Assembly (NCBI RefSeq): GCF_023822065.1
Contig: NZ_CP084930.1
Span: 2,868,001-2,932,000 of the forward strand
Length of the DNA: 64,000 nucleotides
Source: Sphingomonas morindae
GTDB taxonomy: Bacteria > Pseudomonadota > Alphaproteobacteria > Sphingomonadales > Sphingomonadaceae
Direction of reading: 5' to 3'
Within the stretch, counting starts at the first letter, position 1, and every line of letters begins with the position of its first letter. This document shows positions 9,218 through 19,114 of the stretch, in pieces. The notes beneath the pieces are model-generated. The model had not been told where the DNA came from and did no database searches. It saw nothing but the letters and a program-made list of their open reading frames with translations. The translations under genes and the position numbers were made by a program.

Positions 9218-10695
9218 GCGACCGGGGTCCAGCCATGGCCGTCGCGCGCGAGCAGCGCGTCCGCCGCCTCAGGGCCCTGGCTGCCGGGATCATAGGGCTC
9301 GGGCGCGCCGCCCTTGGCCCAATGATCCAGGATGGGCTGCACGATCGCCCAGCCGCGCTCGACCATGTCGGCGCGCTGGAAAAGGGCCGGATCGCCGATC
9401 AGCATGTCGTAGATCAGCGATTCATAGCCGGTGCTGGGCGGCAGGTTGAAGGCGTCGGCATAGGCGAAGCGCATCCGCACCGGCGCCGTATCCACCACCG
9501 GACCCGGCTTTTTGGCGACGAAATCGAGGCAGATGCCCTCGTCCGGCTGGATGCGGATGGTGAGCCGGTTGGGCGGCAGCCCGCCCACATCCACATCGCG
9601 GAACAGGGTGAGCGGGATCGGCTTGAAGTGGAGGACGATCTCGGTCGCCCGCGCGGCCATGGCCTTGCCGGTGCGGAGATAGAAGGGCACGCCCGCCCAG
9701 CGCCAGCTATCCACCATCAGCTTGAGCGCGACATAGGTCTCGGTGGCGCTGTCGGGCGCGACCTTGGCCGCCTGGTGGTAGGCGCCGATCTTGGTATCAC
9801 CGATGCGCCCCGCGCCATATTGGCCGCGCACCGCTTCGCGCCGTGCCTCGGCCTTGGTGGGGATGCGCACGGCCTGGAGGAGCTTGGCCTTTTCGTCGCG
9901 CACCGCCTCGGCATCGAAGCTGTTGGGCGCTTCCATGCCGATCATGGCGAGCAGCTGGAAGAGATGGTTGGGCACCATGTCGCGCAGCGCGCCGGTGGCA
10001 TCGTAGAAGCCGCCGCGCGTGCCGACATCCACCGTCTCGGCGGCGCTGATCTCGACATAGTCGATATAGCGCGCGTTCCACACCGCCTCGAAAAAGGCGT
10101 TGCCGAAGCGCGTGGTGAGGATGTTCTGCACCGTTTCCTTGCCGAGGAAATGATCGATGCGGAAGATCTGCCGCTCGTCCATGGCGGCAAGCAGCGTGCG
10201 GTTCAGCGCCTGGGCGGAGGCGAGATCATGGCCGAACGGCTTCTCGATCACCAGGCGGCGGAAACCGCCTTCCTCCTTGAGCAGGCCCACGGCCGCGAGA
10301 TTTTCGGCGATGGGCGCGAAGAAGCTCGCCGCGCTCGCCAGATAGAAGGCGATGTTGTCGGCCCGCTTCAGCGTGTCGGCCAGCCGCTCGAAATCGGCGC
10401 GCTGATCGAAGGCGCCCTGGAAATAGCGGATCCGCGGCTCGCGCTTCTTCCACGCCGCCTTGATCCCCTTGTCCTTGAGCGCGAGATGCTCGGTCAGCTG
10501 CTTGCGGATCGCCTTGTCGCTGCCCTCGCCATGGCTGACGATGAGAATGTCGAGATCATCGCCGATCAGCCCGTCGCGGGTGAGGTTGACGATCGCCGGC
10601 ATCAGCAGGCGGCGCGAGAGATCCCCCGCGCCGCCGAAGATCACCAGGCTGGCCGCCGGCGCGGGGGCGCCGGCCTTGGGCGCCCCGGTCGCCAT
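9214..10695 (-). CDS. zwf: Glucose-6-phosphate 1-dehydrogenase
   Basis: This enzyme oxidises glucose-6-phosphate to 6-phosphogluconolactone, the entry to the pentose-phosphate and Entner-Doudoroff routes; 493 residues, a normal length. The N-terminal Rossmann motif is VIFGGAGDLSRR. The active-site signature RIDHFLGKE has His182 and Lys186, and EKPFGHDL is conserved. The ATG at 10695 shares one base with the gnd stop (TAATG), so translation is coupled. A longer open frame upstream reads through gnd in another frame and is not real. Confidence 0.95.
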   Translation of the reverse strand: MATGAPKAGAPAPAASLVIFGGAGDLSRRLLMPAIVNLTRDGLIGDDLDILIVSHGEGSDKAIRKQLTEHLALKDKGIKAAWKKREPRIRYFQGAFDQRADFERLADTLKRADNIAFYLASAASFFAPIAENLAAVGLLKEEGGFRRLVIEKPFGHDLASAQALNRTLLAAMDERQIFRIDHFLGKETVQNILTTRFGNAFFEAVWNARYIDYVEISAAETVDVGTRGGFYDATGALRDMVPNHLFQLLAMIGMEAPNSFDAEAVRDEKAKLLQAVRIPTKAEARREAVRGQYGAGRIGDTKIGAYHQAAKVAPDSATETYVALKLMVDSWRWAGVPFYLRTGKAMAARATEIVLHFKPIPLTLFRDVDVGGLPPNRLTIRIQPDEGICLDFVAKKPGPVVDTAPVRMRFAYADAFNLPPSTGYESLIYDMLIGDPALFQRADMVERGWAIVQPILDHWAKGGAPEPYDPGSQGPEAADALLARDGHGWTPVA

Positions 10696-11672
10696 TATTG
10701 CGGCATCTCGACATGGCCGCCAAAGCCATGCCGCATGGCCGAGAGCAGCTTCTCGCCAAAGGTGTTGCCGCTGCGCGAGCGATAGCGGGCGAAGAGCGCG
10801 GCGGTGAGGACATGGGCCGGCACGGCCTCTTCCATCGCCGCCTCGATCGTCCACTGGCCTTCGCCCGAATCCGCGACCTTGCCGCTATATTCGTCGAGCT
10901 TGGCGTTCTCGGCGAGCGCCGAGGCGGTGAGATCGAGCAGCCAGGAGGAGATGACGCTGCCGCGCCGCCATACTTCGGCGACGTCGGTGAGGTTGAGATC
11001 GTAGCGCTCATCCTCCGCCACGCGGTCCGACGTCTTGTTCTGGAGGATGTCGAAACCCTCGGCATAGGCCTGCATCAGGCCATATTCGATGCCGTTATGG
11101 ACCATCTTGACGAAGTGGCCCGCGCCCGCCGGACCAGCATGGATATAGCCCTTCTCGGCGCGCCCGTCCGATCCTTCGGGCCGCTTGGTGCGCGGGATGG
11201 TGCCATAGCCCGGCGCCAGCGCGTCGAAGATCGGGTCGAGCCGGTCGACCGCTTCCTTCGGGCCGCCGATCATCATGCAATAGCCGCGCTCGAGCCCCCA
11301 GACGCCGCCGGACGTGCCGACATCGACATAATGGACGCCCTTCTCCCCGAGCGTCTTCGCGCGGCGGATATCGTCCTTGTAGAAGCTGTTGCCGCCATCG
11401 ATGATGGTGTCGCCGGCGCCGATCATGCCGGCCAGCTCGGTGATGGTCTGCTCGGTCGGGCCGCCGGCGGGCAGCATCACCCAGAGCGTGCGCGGCGCCT
11501 CCAGCTTTTCCACCACCTCCTGAAGCGAACCGGCGGTGATGCCGCCGGCCTCGCCCAGCTGCGCGACGGCGTCGGCGCTGCGATCATAGACGACGACTTC
11601 ATGGCCATGGGCCATCAGCCGCTTCGCGATATTGCCGCCCATGCGGCCGAGGCCGATCATTGCAATACGCAT
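10695..11672 (-). CDS. gnd: 6-phosphogluconate dehydrogenase (decarboxylating), short form
   Basis: This enzyme converts 6-phosphogluconate to ribulose-5-phosphate and CO2, 325 residues. That is the short bacterial form rather than the about 470-residue enterobacterial form. It has [10 protein letters not shown] (nucleotide binding), [26 protein letters not shown], and the catalytic Lys189 in [10 protein letters not shown]. The end of the second beta strand reads YDRS (Asp30-Arg31). An Asp there usually favours NAD+ over NADP+, so this may be an NAD+-preferring enzyme; that is inference. It lies 32 bases after tal-pgi. Confidence 0.93.
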   Translation of the reverse strand: MRIAMIGLGRMGGNIAKRLMAHGHEVVVYDRSADAVAQLGEAGGITAGSLQEVVEKLEAPRTLWVMLPAGGPTEQTITELAGMIGAGDTIIDGGNSFYKDDIRRAKTLGEKGVHYVDVGTSGGVWGLERGYCMMIGGPKEAVDRLDPIFDALAPGYGTIPRTKRPEGSDGRAEKGYIHAGPAGAGHFVKMVHNGIEYGLMQAYAEGFDILQNKTSDRVAEDERYDLNLTDVAEVWRRGSVISSWLLDLTASALAENAKLDEYSGKVADSGEGQWTIEAAMEEAVPAHVLTAALFARYRSRSGNTFGEKLLSAMRHGFGGHVEMPQ

Positions 11673-11704
11673 ACCAACTCCTTGATGCGGGTGGACGCCG
11701 GTGC

Positions 11705-14509
11705 TCAGGCGCCGAGCGCGGCCAGAAGGGCGGGGAGGCCGGCGGCCTCGTCCGTGAGGTGAACGCGCAGCACGCGCTGGCCGCGTTCGGCAAGAACATC
11801 GAGATCGCCCCGCGCCTGGGCCAGCTGGACGGTGCCGAAGCTGGCCTTGTTGCCGGGAATGGCGACATCCTCGGCGGGCGTCCGGGTGATCTCGAGGAAG
11901 AGACCCGAGACGGGGCCGCCCTTATAGGCCTGGCCGGTGGAGTGGAGGAAGCGGGGGCCGAAGCCCGCCACCGTCGCCACCTTATGCGCGTCGCGCAGCT
12001 TCACGCGGATCGCCTCGATCGCCTGCTCGTGCGCGGCGTTGCGCTCGAGATAGGCGAGCACGCCGATATAGTCGCCCGGCCCGGCCTCGTCGAAAAAGGC
12101 CTTGAGGATGGCGGCGCCATCGCCCGAGCCGCTCTTGCCCGACGGCGCGTAGAAGGCGAGCGGCCCCTCCTCGAAGAAGGGGCTCTCCGGGGTGAGCGCG
12201 CCGGTCTGCTCATAGGCGTTGACCAGCTCGCGCGTCTTGACCTTGGCGTCCTCGACATCGGGCTGATCGAAGGGATTGATGCCGATCACCGCGCCGGCGA
12301 TCGCGGTGGCGACCTCCCAGCGGACGAATTCCTGCCCGATCTGCTCGGGGCTGTGGAGCGTGATCGTCACCACCGGCTGGCCGGCGGCCTTGAGCGCATC
12401 GAGCGCGGCGTGATCGGCGCTGCTGTCGCCCTCCAGATGGAGATGCACGAACAGCCGGTCGTCGCCATACTGATCGGGCGTGCCGAGCGGCTCGAGATCG
12501 ACCGGAACGATCCCCTTGCCCTGCTTGCCGGTGCTTTCCGCCAGCAGCTGCTCGAGCCAGGCGCCGAACGGCCGCAGCTTGGGCGAGGGGATGATCGTCA
12601 GCTTGTCGCGACCCTGCGCGGCGGCGGTGCCGATGATCGCGCCCAGCCGCACGCCGGGATTGTCCGCCGGCGGCGCGTCCGGGCCGCACGAGAAGGTCAT
12701 CGGCTTGATCGTCTCGAACAGGTGCGCGATGTCGACGCCGGTCGCGGCGGCCGGCACGAGGCCGAACACCGAGAGCACCGAATAGCGGCCGCCAATCCCC
12801 GGATCGCCGGCGAAGATGGCCGAGAAGCCCTTTTCCTGCGCGGCCTTCTCCAGCTTGGAGCCGGGATCCGTCACCGCCACGAAATGGCTGCCCGTCTCCG
12901 CGCCCAGCACCGCTTCGGCGCGCGCCCAGAAATAGGCGCGGAGCAGCTCGGGCTCCATGGTGGAGCCGGACTTGGACGAGACGATATAGAGGGTCGAGGC
13001 CGGGTCGGTCGCCTCGGCGACGGTGCGCACCTGGCCCGGATCAGTGCTGTCGAGCGCGTGCAGCGTGGGCGCGCCGGGGCCGCTGCCCAGGATCAGCCCG
13101 ATCACCTCCGGCCCGAGGCTGGAGCCGCCCATGCCGAGCAGCACCACATTGCGGAAGCCGCGCGCGCGTTCGGCCAGCGCCGCCAGCTGCGCGCGATCGC
13201 CCTGTTCGCCGCGCGCGGCGGCGAGCCAGGCGAGCCACTTGCCCTCGTCGGCGCCGGTCCAGAGCGAGGCATCCTTGGCCCAGAGACGGCGCGACCAGCC
13301 ACCGGCGCGCGCGCGCTCGATCGTCTTCTCGACCTCGCCCTGCAGGGCGGCGCCCAAATCCTCGTGCATGCCGGCCAGCTTGTCGCCCAGGAACTGGGTG
13401 CGCTTGGCGGCGACCGCGCCATAAAGCGAGTCCGCCGCATCGGCGAAGCTGCGCACGCCATCCTCGACGAGCGCGCTGGTCACATCGTCGAGCGACAGGC
13501 CCAGCCGCTCCACCTCGGCGAGCACATGGCGCGCCTCCTCGACATCGGCGACGAGCGTGTTGGCGACGGTGCCGTGGTCGCGGAAGGCGTCCATCGTCTT
13601 GGGCGGCATGGTGTTGACCGTGTCGCGCCCGATCAGCGTGTCGACGTAGAGCGTGTCGGGATAGGCCGGGTTCTTGGTGCCCGTCGAGGCCCAGAGCAGC
13701 CGCTGCGGCATCGCGCCCTTGGCCGCCAGCGCTTGCCAGCGCTGCGACGAGGACACCTCGATATAATGCTGATAGGCGAGCTTGGCGTTGGCAATGGCGA
13801 CCTTGCCCTTCAGCGCCTTGAGCGCTTCCGCCTCGGCATCGCCGGATGCGACGCGCTCATCCACCTGCTTGTCGATCACCGCATCGATGCGGCTGACGAA
13901 GAAGCTGGCGACGCTGGCGATGCGATCCACCGGCTCGCCCCGCGTCACCCGCGCCTCGAGCGCGCTGATATAGGCTTCCAGCACCGCCTTGTAGGCGTCG
14001 ATCGCGAAGAGCAGGGTGACGTTGATGTTGATCCCGGCGTCGAGCGCCTCCTGGATGGCGGGAACGCCCGGCGCGGTGCCGGGGATCTTCACCATCAGAT
14101 TGGGCTCGTTCACCTCGGCCCAGAGCCGGCGCGCGGCGGCGATGGTCGTGTCGGTTTCCAGCGCCAGATAGGGCGAAACCTCGATCGAGACATAACCGTC
14201 CTTGGCGCCGAGACGGTCATAAACCGGGCGCAGCGTGGCGCAGGCGGTCTTGATGTCGGCGATGGCGAGCGCCTCATAGGCGGTCTCCACCGAGACATCC
14301 TCTTCGGCGATGTCGCGCTCGAGCTGTTCGTCATAGGCGTCGGAATGGCCGATCGCCTTTTCGAAGATGGACGGGTTGGAGGTGACGCCGGTCAGGCCAT
14401 CCTCCTCCACCAGCTTGGCAAGGCCGCCCTTGTTCATGAAGGTGCGGTCGACAAAGTCGAGCCACACCGCCTGGCCGGCTTCGGAGAGTTGCTTCAGCGG
14501 ATTGCTCAC
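11705..14509 (-). CDS. tal-pgi: Bifunctional transaldolase / glucose-6-phosphate isomerase fusion
   Basis: This is a 934-residue fusion. The N-terminal transaldolase (about 1-365) has [11 protein letters not shown] and the Schiff-base Lys141 in MVKIPGT. The C-terminal phosphoglucose isomerase (about 380-934) has [25 protein letters not shown] and [12 protein letters not shown]. Together it links sedoheptulose-7-P, glyceraldehyde-3-P, erythrose-4-P, fructose-6-P and glucose-6-P, closing an oxidative pentose cycle. It starts at GTG 14509, overlapping the transketolase stop as GTGA. Such fusions are known in several proteobacterial and cyanobacterial lineages. Confidence 0.95.
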   Translation of the reverse strand: MSNPLKQLSEAGQAVWLDFVDRTFMNKGGLAKLVEEDGLTGVTSNPSIFEKAIGHSDAYDEQLERDIAEEDVSVETAYEALAIADIKTACATLRPVYDRLGAKDGYVSIEVSPYLALETDTTIAAARRLWAEVNEPNLMVKIPGTAPGVPAIQEALDAGININVTLLFAIDAYKAVLEAYISALEARVTRGEPVDRIASVASFFVSRIDAVIDKQVDERVASGDAEAEALKALKGKVAIANAKLAYQHYIEVSSSQRWQALAAKGAMPQRLLWASTGTKNPAYPDTLYVDTLIGRDTVNTMPPKTMDAFRDHGTVANTLVADVEEARHVLAEVERLGLSLDDVTSALVEDGVRSFADAADSLYGAVAAKRTQFLGDKLAGMHEDLGAALQGEVEKTIERARAGGWSRRLWAKDASLWTGADEGKWLAWLAAARGEQGDRAQLAALAERARGFRNVVLLGMGGSSLGPEVIGLILGSGPGAPTLHALDSTDPGQVRTVAEATDPASTLYIVSSKSGSTMEPELLRAYFWARAEAVLGAETGSHFVAVTDPGSKLEKAAQEKGFSAIFAGDPGIGGRYSVLSVFGLVPAAATGVDIAHLFETIKPMTFSCGPDAPPADNPGVRLGAIIGTAAAQGRDKLTIIPSPKLRPFGAWLEQLLAESTGKQGKGIVPVDLEPLGTPDQYGDDRLFVHLHLEGDSSADHAALDALKAAGQPVVTITLHSPEQIGQEFVRWEVATAIAGAVIGINPFDQPDVEDAKVKTRELVNAYEQTGALTPESPFFEEGPLAFYAPSGKSGSGDGAAILKAFFDEAGPGDYIGVLAYLERNAAHEQAIEAIRVKLRDAHKVATVAGFGPRFLHSTGQAYKGGPVSGLFLEITRTPAEDVAIPGNKASFGTVQLAQARGDLDVLAERGQRVLRVHLTDEAAGLPALLAALGA

Positions 14510-16596
14510 GCGTTCTTCTCCATCACTTCGCGGGCGACCTTCACCACATTCTCGACGGTGAAGCCGAACTTTTCCTGCAATTTCGCGATCGGTGCCGAGG
14601 CGCCGAAGGTGGACATGGTGATCGTCTTGCCGTCATGGCCGACATATCGGTCCCAGCCGATCTCGCCCGCCTGCTCGATCGCCACGCGCGCCCGCACCGC
14701 CGGCGGCAGCACGCTGTCGCGATAGGCCTGGTCCTGCTTCTCGAAACGATGCCAGCTGGGCAGCGAGACGACGCGGACGGCGGTGCCGTCGGCGGACAGC
14801 TGCTCGGCGGCCTTCAGCGCCAGCCCCACTTCCGAGCCCGTGGCGATCAGGATCACCGCTGGATCCGCGACCTCGGGATTGAGGACATAGCCGCCCTTGG
14901 CGACGCCTTCGGCCGAGGCGAAGCGGCTGCGGTCGAGCGTCGGCATGGGCTGGCGCGAGAAGATCAGGCAGGTCGGCGTGTGGCGCGATTCCAGCGCCGC
15001 CTTCCAGGCATAGGCAGTCTCGTTGGCGTCGCCGGGACGGATCACGTCCATGCCCGGAATGGCGCGCAGCGCGGCCAGCTGCTCGATCGGCTGGTGGGTC
15101 GGCCCATCCTCGCCGACGCCGATCGAATCATGGGTGAAGACGAAGATGGTGGGCAGCTCCATGATCGCGGCGAGCCGGATCGGCGGCCGCATATAATCGG
15201 AGAAGACCATGAAGGTGCCGGTGTAGGCGCGGATATAGGAGAGCGCCATGCCATTGGCGGCGGCGCCCATGCCATGTTCGCGGATGCCGTAATGAAGGTT
15301 GCGGCCGCCATAATTGTCCGCCTCGAACGAGCCGGCATCCTTGATGTCGGTCTTGGTCGAGGGGGAGAGATCGGCGGCGCCGCCGACCAGCCAGGGCAGC
15401 TTCGACGCGACCGCGTTGAGCACCTTGCCGCTCGCCTCGCGCGTGGCCATGCCCTTTTCGTCGGCGTCGAAATGCGGGAGCGCCTCGGCCCAGCCTTCGG
15501 GCAGCCGGCCGGCGGTCATCAGCTCCAGCTCGCGCGCGAGCTCGGGATGCGCCTCGCGATAGCGGGCGACCATCGCCTCCCATTCCTCGCGCAGCGGCGT
15601 GGAGCGGCCCGCCAGGCTCTGCTCGAAATGGCGCTTGGCCTCTTCGGGCACCAGGAATTGGGCGTCCTCGGGCCAGCCATAGCTCTTCTTGGCGCCGCGG
15701 ATCTCCTCCTCGCCCGGCGCGTCGGAATGGGCCTTGTGCGTGCCCGCGCGAGTGGGGAAGCCGATGCCGATCACCGAATGGACCACGATCAGCGTCGGCT
15801 TGTCGGTGGTCGCCTTGAAGCGCTCGATCGCCGCCGCGAAGGCGCCGACATCCTCGGCGTCGTCCACATGGATGGTGTTCCAGCCATAGGCCTGGAAGCG
15901 CTTGGCGACATCTTCGTCAAAGGCGAGGCTGGTCTCGCCCTCGATGGTGATGTGGTTGGCGTCGTACACCCAGCACAGGTTGGACAGCTTGAGATGGCCC
16001 GCGATCGAGGCCGCCTCGCTCGCCACGCCTTCCATCAGATCGCCGTCCGAGCAGAAGACGTAGACGTCGTGATCGAAGATCGGGAAGCCGTCGCGGTTGA
16101 AATGAGCGGCGAGCCAGCGCTCGGCCATGGCCATGCCGACCGAATTGCCGCAGCCCGCGCCGAGCGGACCCGTGGTCGTCTCGACCCCGGTGGTGAAGCG
16201 ATATTCGGGATGGCCAGGCGTCTTCGACGAGAGCTGGCGGAACTGCTTGATATCGTCGAGCGAGACGGCCGGCGCGCCGGTCGGGCGGCCATCGGCGTCC
16301 ACCTCGATCACGCCGCCCAGATGGAGCAGCGCGTAGATCAGCATCGAGGCATGGCCGCACGAGAGGACAAATCGGTCGCGGTTGGGCCAGAGCGGCGTCT
16401 TGGGATCGTAGCGGAGGAACTTGGTCCACAGCGTCTCGGCGATCGGCGCCAGCGCCATGGGGGTGCCGGGATGGCCGCTATTGGCCTTTTGCACCGCATC
16501 CATGGCAAGGGTGCGGATGGTGTCGATCGCCAGGCGATCGGGGGAACCGTCCTCTACGACATGCGTGGAGGGGCGGGCGGATTCGATTTCGCTCAT
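14506..16596 (-). CDS. tkt: Transketolase
   Basis: This thiamine-diphosphate enzyme moves two-carbon units between pentose-phosphate sugars, 696 residues. Motifs are KANSGHPGTPM with the conserved His, LSCGHASMLIYALLHL, GDGDLMEG-like CSDGDLMEGV, VVHSVIGIGFP, and HDSIGVGEDGPTHQP in the pyrimidine domain. It overlaps tal-pgi by four bases (GTGA). It follows rpiA by 81 bases, the largest gap in the operon and a possible place for an internal promoter. Confidence 0.95.
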   Translation of the reverse strand: MSEIESARPSTHVVEDGSPDRLAIDTIRTLAMDAVQKANSGHPGTPMALAPIAETLWTKFLRYDPKTPLWPNRDRFVLSCGHASMLIYALLHLGGVIEVDADGRPTGAPAVSLDDIKQFRQLSSKTPGHPEYRFTTGVETTTGPLGAGCGNSVGMAMAERWLAAHFNRDGFPIFDHDVYVFCSDGDLMEGVASEAASIAGHLKLSNLCWVYDANHITIEGETSLAFDEDVAKRFQAYGWNTIHVDDAEDVGAFAAAIERFKATTDKPTLIVVHSVIGIGFPTRAGTHKAHSDAPGEEEIRGAKKSYGWPEDAQFLVPEEAKRHFEQSLAGRSTPLREEWEAMVARYREAHPELARELELMTAGRLPEGWAEALPHFDADEKGMATREASGKVLNAVASKLPWLVGGAADLSPSTKTDIKDAGSFEADNYGGRNLHYGIREHGMGAAANGMALSYIRAYTGTFMVFSDYMRPPIRLAAIMELPTIFVFTHDSIGVGEDGPTHQPIEQLAALRAIPGMDVIRPGDANETAYAWKAALESRHTPTCLIFSRQPMPTLDRSRFASAEGVAKGGYVLNPEVADPAVILIATGSEVGLALKAAEQLSADGTAVRVVSLPSWHRFEKQDQAYRDSVLPPAVRARVAIEQAGEIGWDRYVGHDGKTITMSTFGASAPIAKLQEKFGFTVENVVKVAREVMEKNA

Positions 16597-16677
16597 GCAA
16601 TGATCCCCGATTGCGGACGAACGCCGCTCTGCCCCGCGAAACGGATCGGGGCAAGACCGGTTCCGAGATCACCGCCG

Positions 16678-17361
16678 TCAGCGATCGCGCTCCTGGCGCA
16701 ACTCACCGCCGCAGAACAAAAAGTCGATCTCGCGCAGAAACAATCCATGGCCCATCACGCCGGGCAGGGCGGCCAGCTGGTCGGCCAGCGCCGCGGGCGC
16801 GTCGATCGGGCCGAAGCGGCAGTCGATCAGGAGATTGCCCTGATCGCTCAGCACCGGCGCACCGGCGCGGACGCGGAGCACCGGTTCGCAGCCCAGCGCC
16901 GCCAGCCGATCGGTGACGAAACGGCGCGCGAAGGGCAACACCTCGACGGGCAGGGGGCCGCGACCCAGTTGGGAAACCCGCTTCGAGTCGTCGATGATGC
17001 ACAGCATGCGGCCGGCGGACTCGGCGACAATCTTTTCGCGCAGCAGCGCGCCGCCCGCGCCCTTGATCGCCCGGAGTGCGGGATCGACCTCGTCCGCGCC
17101 ATCGATCACCAGATCGACGGCCGCGACATCCGCGAAATCGAGCATCGCAATGCCGGCCGCCACCGCCGCCGCCTCGGTGGCGAGCGAGGTGGCGACGGCG
17201 CGCACCGCCAGCCCCCCCGCCACCCGGCGGCCGAGCGCGGCGATCGCGAAGGCGGCGGTGCTGCCGGTGCCGAGCCCGACGAGCATGCCGGGCTCGATTT
17301 CCGCGACCGCCGCCTCGGCGGCGCGGCGCTTCTGATCGATCAAGGGAGAGAGGCTGGCCAT
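16678..17361 (-). CDS. rpiA: Ribose-5-phosphate isomerase A
   Basis: This enzyme interconverts ribulose-5-phosphate and ribose-5-phosphate, 227 residues, a normal length. It has GLGTGSTAAFAIAALG (phosphate binding), IDGADEVDP and KGAGGALLREKIVA with the catalytic acid and base region. The ATG at 17361 was chosen because it lies just before the conserved fold. Longer forms would overlap the MucR-like gene, whose stop is 14 bases upstream. That short gap suggests the regulator and rpiA share a transcript. No ribulose-phosphate 3-epimerase gene is visible in the window. Confidence 0.93.
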   Translation of the reverse strand: MASLSPLIDQKRRAAEAAVAEIEPGMLVGLGTGSTAAFAIAALGRRVAGGLAVRAVATSLATEAAAVAAGIAMLDFADVAAVDLVIDGADEVDPALRAIKGAGGALLREKIVAESAGRMLCIIDDSKRVSQLGRGPLPVEVLPFARRFVTDRLAALGCEPVLRVRAGAPVLSDQGNLLIDCRFGPIDAPAALADQLAALPGVMGHGLFLREIDFLFCGGELRQERDR

Positions 17362-17375
17362 GGCGCCGGAACGCC

Positions 17376-17894
17376 TCAGGCCTCGGCGGGTGCCGCCTTG
17401 CGGGGGCGGCCGCGCTTGGCCGGCGCGGGCGCGGCGCCGGTCTCGGCCTTGGCGGCCGGCTTGCGGCCGCGCTTGGCGGGCGCGGGCTCGGCCTCGACCT
17501 TCTTGCGGCCCAGGCCGATCTTCTGCGCCAGACCACGCCGCTGCTCGGCATAGGCCGGGGCCACCATCGGGTAATCGCGGGGCAGACCCCATTTGGTGCG
17601 ATAGTCCTCGGGGCTCATGCCGTAATTGGTGCGCAGATAGCGCTTCAGCATCTTCAGCTTTTTACCGTCCTCGAGGCAGACGATATAATCGTTCTTCACC
17701 GAGGAGCGGACGGGCACGGCCGGCTCGGGCGCGGCCTGCGGTTCCGGCGCGGGCTGGGCGAGACTGGCGAGCGCGCCGTGCACCTGGGCGATAAGCTCCG
17801 GCACGTCCGCCGTGCTGACGGAATTGTTGGCGACATGCGCAGCAACGATCTCCACGGTGAGGCCGAGCAGCTCGTTCTTGGTTTCTTCGTCCAT
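17376..17894 (-). CDS. MucR/Ros-family regulator lacking zinc ligands, with AT-hook-like tail
   Basis: This is a 172-residue DNA-binding protein. The MucR core runs from about 64 to 130 (SVKNDYIVCLEDGKKLKMLK, then WGLPRDYPMVAPAYAE). In zinc-binding relatives the finger is Cys-x2-Cys with two later His. Here only Cys73 remains: the second position is Asp76 and the histidine positions read Tyr86 and Asn90/Tyr91. Relatives without the zinc are known in Mesorhizobium. The C-terminal tail has two AT-hook-like cores, RGRK (142-145) and RGRP (161-164), in an Ala/Pro/Lys-rich stretch. The ATG at 17894 has GGAGG seven bases upstream. It lies 14 bases ahead of rpiA, at the head of the pentose-phosphate operon. 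Confidence 0.88.
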   Translation of the reverse strand: MDEETKNELLGLTVEIVAAHVANNSVSTADVPELIAQVHGALASLAQPAPEPQAAPEPAVPVRSSVKNDYIVCLEDGKKLKMLKRYLRTNYGMSPEDYRTKWGLPRDYPMVAPAYAEQRRGLAQKIGLGRKKVEAEPAPAKRGRKPAAKAETGAAPAPAKRGRPRKAAPAEA

Positions 17895-18074
17895 CCTTGC
17901 GCCTCCACGATACGCCCGCCGGCAAAATACTGCCTCGGACGGTGCCAATCGCCGCTATTCCGGTAAAAACACGGAAATGCAAGTTTTGATTATTTGTATG
18001 TGGGAATTACCCTAGACCGGCGTCAGATGAGTGGAGGACCATTCCCCTAATCAGGCGGCGGCGCGACAGGCTCG
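17895..18074. promoter_or_regulatory. AT-rich upstream region of the MucR-like gene
   Basis: This is a 180-base gap between the MucR-like gene and the end of the LysR gene. Bases 17960-18005 are clearly AT-richer than their surroundings and contain AAGTTTTGATTATTTGTATG. MucR-type proteins are known to bind AT-rich sites with TA steps and often control their own genes. This is therefore the likely promoter and self-control region, but no exact -35/-10 pair could be fixed. Confidence 0.35.
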
Positions 18075-19028
18075 TCAGGCCGAGATGGGCGGCTCGACGG
18101 TCAAGGCGCCGGCGCTGGCCGTCCGCTCGCCTTTCTCGTCCAGCACCGCGCCGAAGCGCTCCAATAGCCAGCGGGCCGCTGGTCCCGGCGCCTCGTCCGC
18201 GCGCCATATGCCTTCCAGTGGATAGCTGACCTCGGGCTGGTCGGGCATGTCGAGCCGCACCAGGGCGCCGGAAAAAAGATCCAGTTCGACCAGCGGCACC
18301 GGCATGTTGCCCCAGCCTATTCCTTGCAGAAGCAGCGCATGTTTTGCGCCAAGGTCGCTGATGCGCCAGCTTCGGTCGCTCAGCACCGAGAAATCGCGAC
18401 CAGCGGTGAGCGAGGATCGGTCGGTAAGCACCAGCTGGATATGATCGCGCCCCGCGCCCGGCAGCTGCGGTCCGGCGGCGAGCGGATGCTGCGGCGCCGC
18501 GACGGGCACCAGCGGCACGCGGCCCAGCGCCACCCGCTCCAGCTCCGGGAAATCGGCCGAGAGCGGGCCGCTGATGCCGATCGTGGCGCGGCGATCGAGC
18601 ACCAGCGCGGTCACCGCGCCCAGCGCCTCGACATAGAGGCGCAGCGACACGGTGGGAAAGGCGGCGCGGAAGGCGTTGAGAACGGTGGCGAGGGGGCGGG
18701 GCGGCAGCATCACGTCCACCACCAGCCGCACCTCGGCTTCGAGGCCCTGCAACAGTCCCTTGGCCTTGGCGCGCAGCCCGTCCATGCCATGGGCGATGGT
18801 GCGCGCCTCGGCGAGCAGCGCCGTGCCCGCCACCGTCAGCGTGGGCCGCTTGGTGCCCTCGCGCTCGAACAGCGCGAGGCCGAGCTGCGCCTCGAGATTG
18901 GCGATGCCGTAGCTGATCACCGAGGTGGCGCGGTTGAGCCGGCGGCCGGCGGCGGCGAAACTGCCCGTTTCCACCACCGCCAGAAAGATGCGCAGCTGGT
19001 CGAACGTGGGCGTGCCTGGCGTCTGCAT
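18075..19028 (-). CDS. LysR-family transcriptional regulator
   Basis: This is a 317-residue regulator. The N-terminal winged helix-turn-helix (about 8-66) reads FDQLRIFLAVVETGSFAAAG, then LNRATSVISYGIANLEAQLG. A periplasmic-binding-protein-like effector domain follows (about 95-300). It is divergent from the small protein gene at 19115, which LysR logic would make a candidate target. The 86-base shared gap holds TCGA half-sites around an A-rich core (TCGAAAACCTCGA at about 19030-19042), a possible but unproven site. The effector is unknown. Confidence 0.9.
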   Translation of the reverse strand: MQTPGTPTFDQLRIFLAVVETGSFAAAGRRLNRATSVISYGIANLEAQLGLALFEREGTKRPTLTVAGTALLAEARTIAHGMDGLRAKAKGLLQGLEAEVRLVVDVMLPPRPLATVLNAFRAAFPTVSLRLYVEALGAVTALVLDRRATIGISGPLSADFPELERVALGRVPLVPVAAPQHPLAAGPQLPGAGRDHIQLVLTDRSSLTAGRDFSVLSDRSWRISDLGAKHALLLQGIGWGNMPVPLVELDLFSGALVRLDMPDQPEVSYPLEGIWRADEAPGPAARWLLERFGAVLDEKGERTASAGALTVEPPISA

Positions 19029-19114
19029 ATCGAAAACCTCGAATAGAATGACGAAGTTTATCGCAGTTTCGCGTCAGGGTCAGCGTCGATAATCCGCATG
19101 GCGAGGAGACGATC

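Noticed and set aside
11660-14725. A plus-strand open frame of about 1000 codons opposite tal-pgi
   Set aside because: It is antisense to a clearly conserved gene. Its translation is Arg/Gly/Ala/His-rich low complexity with no family motif, as expected from codon bias in high-GC DNA.
14635-17553. A plus-strand open frame of about 970 codons across tkt and rpiA
   Set aside because: It spans two well-supported genes on the other strand and has no ribosome-binding site or recognisable domain. It is a GC-driven shadow.
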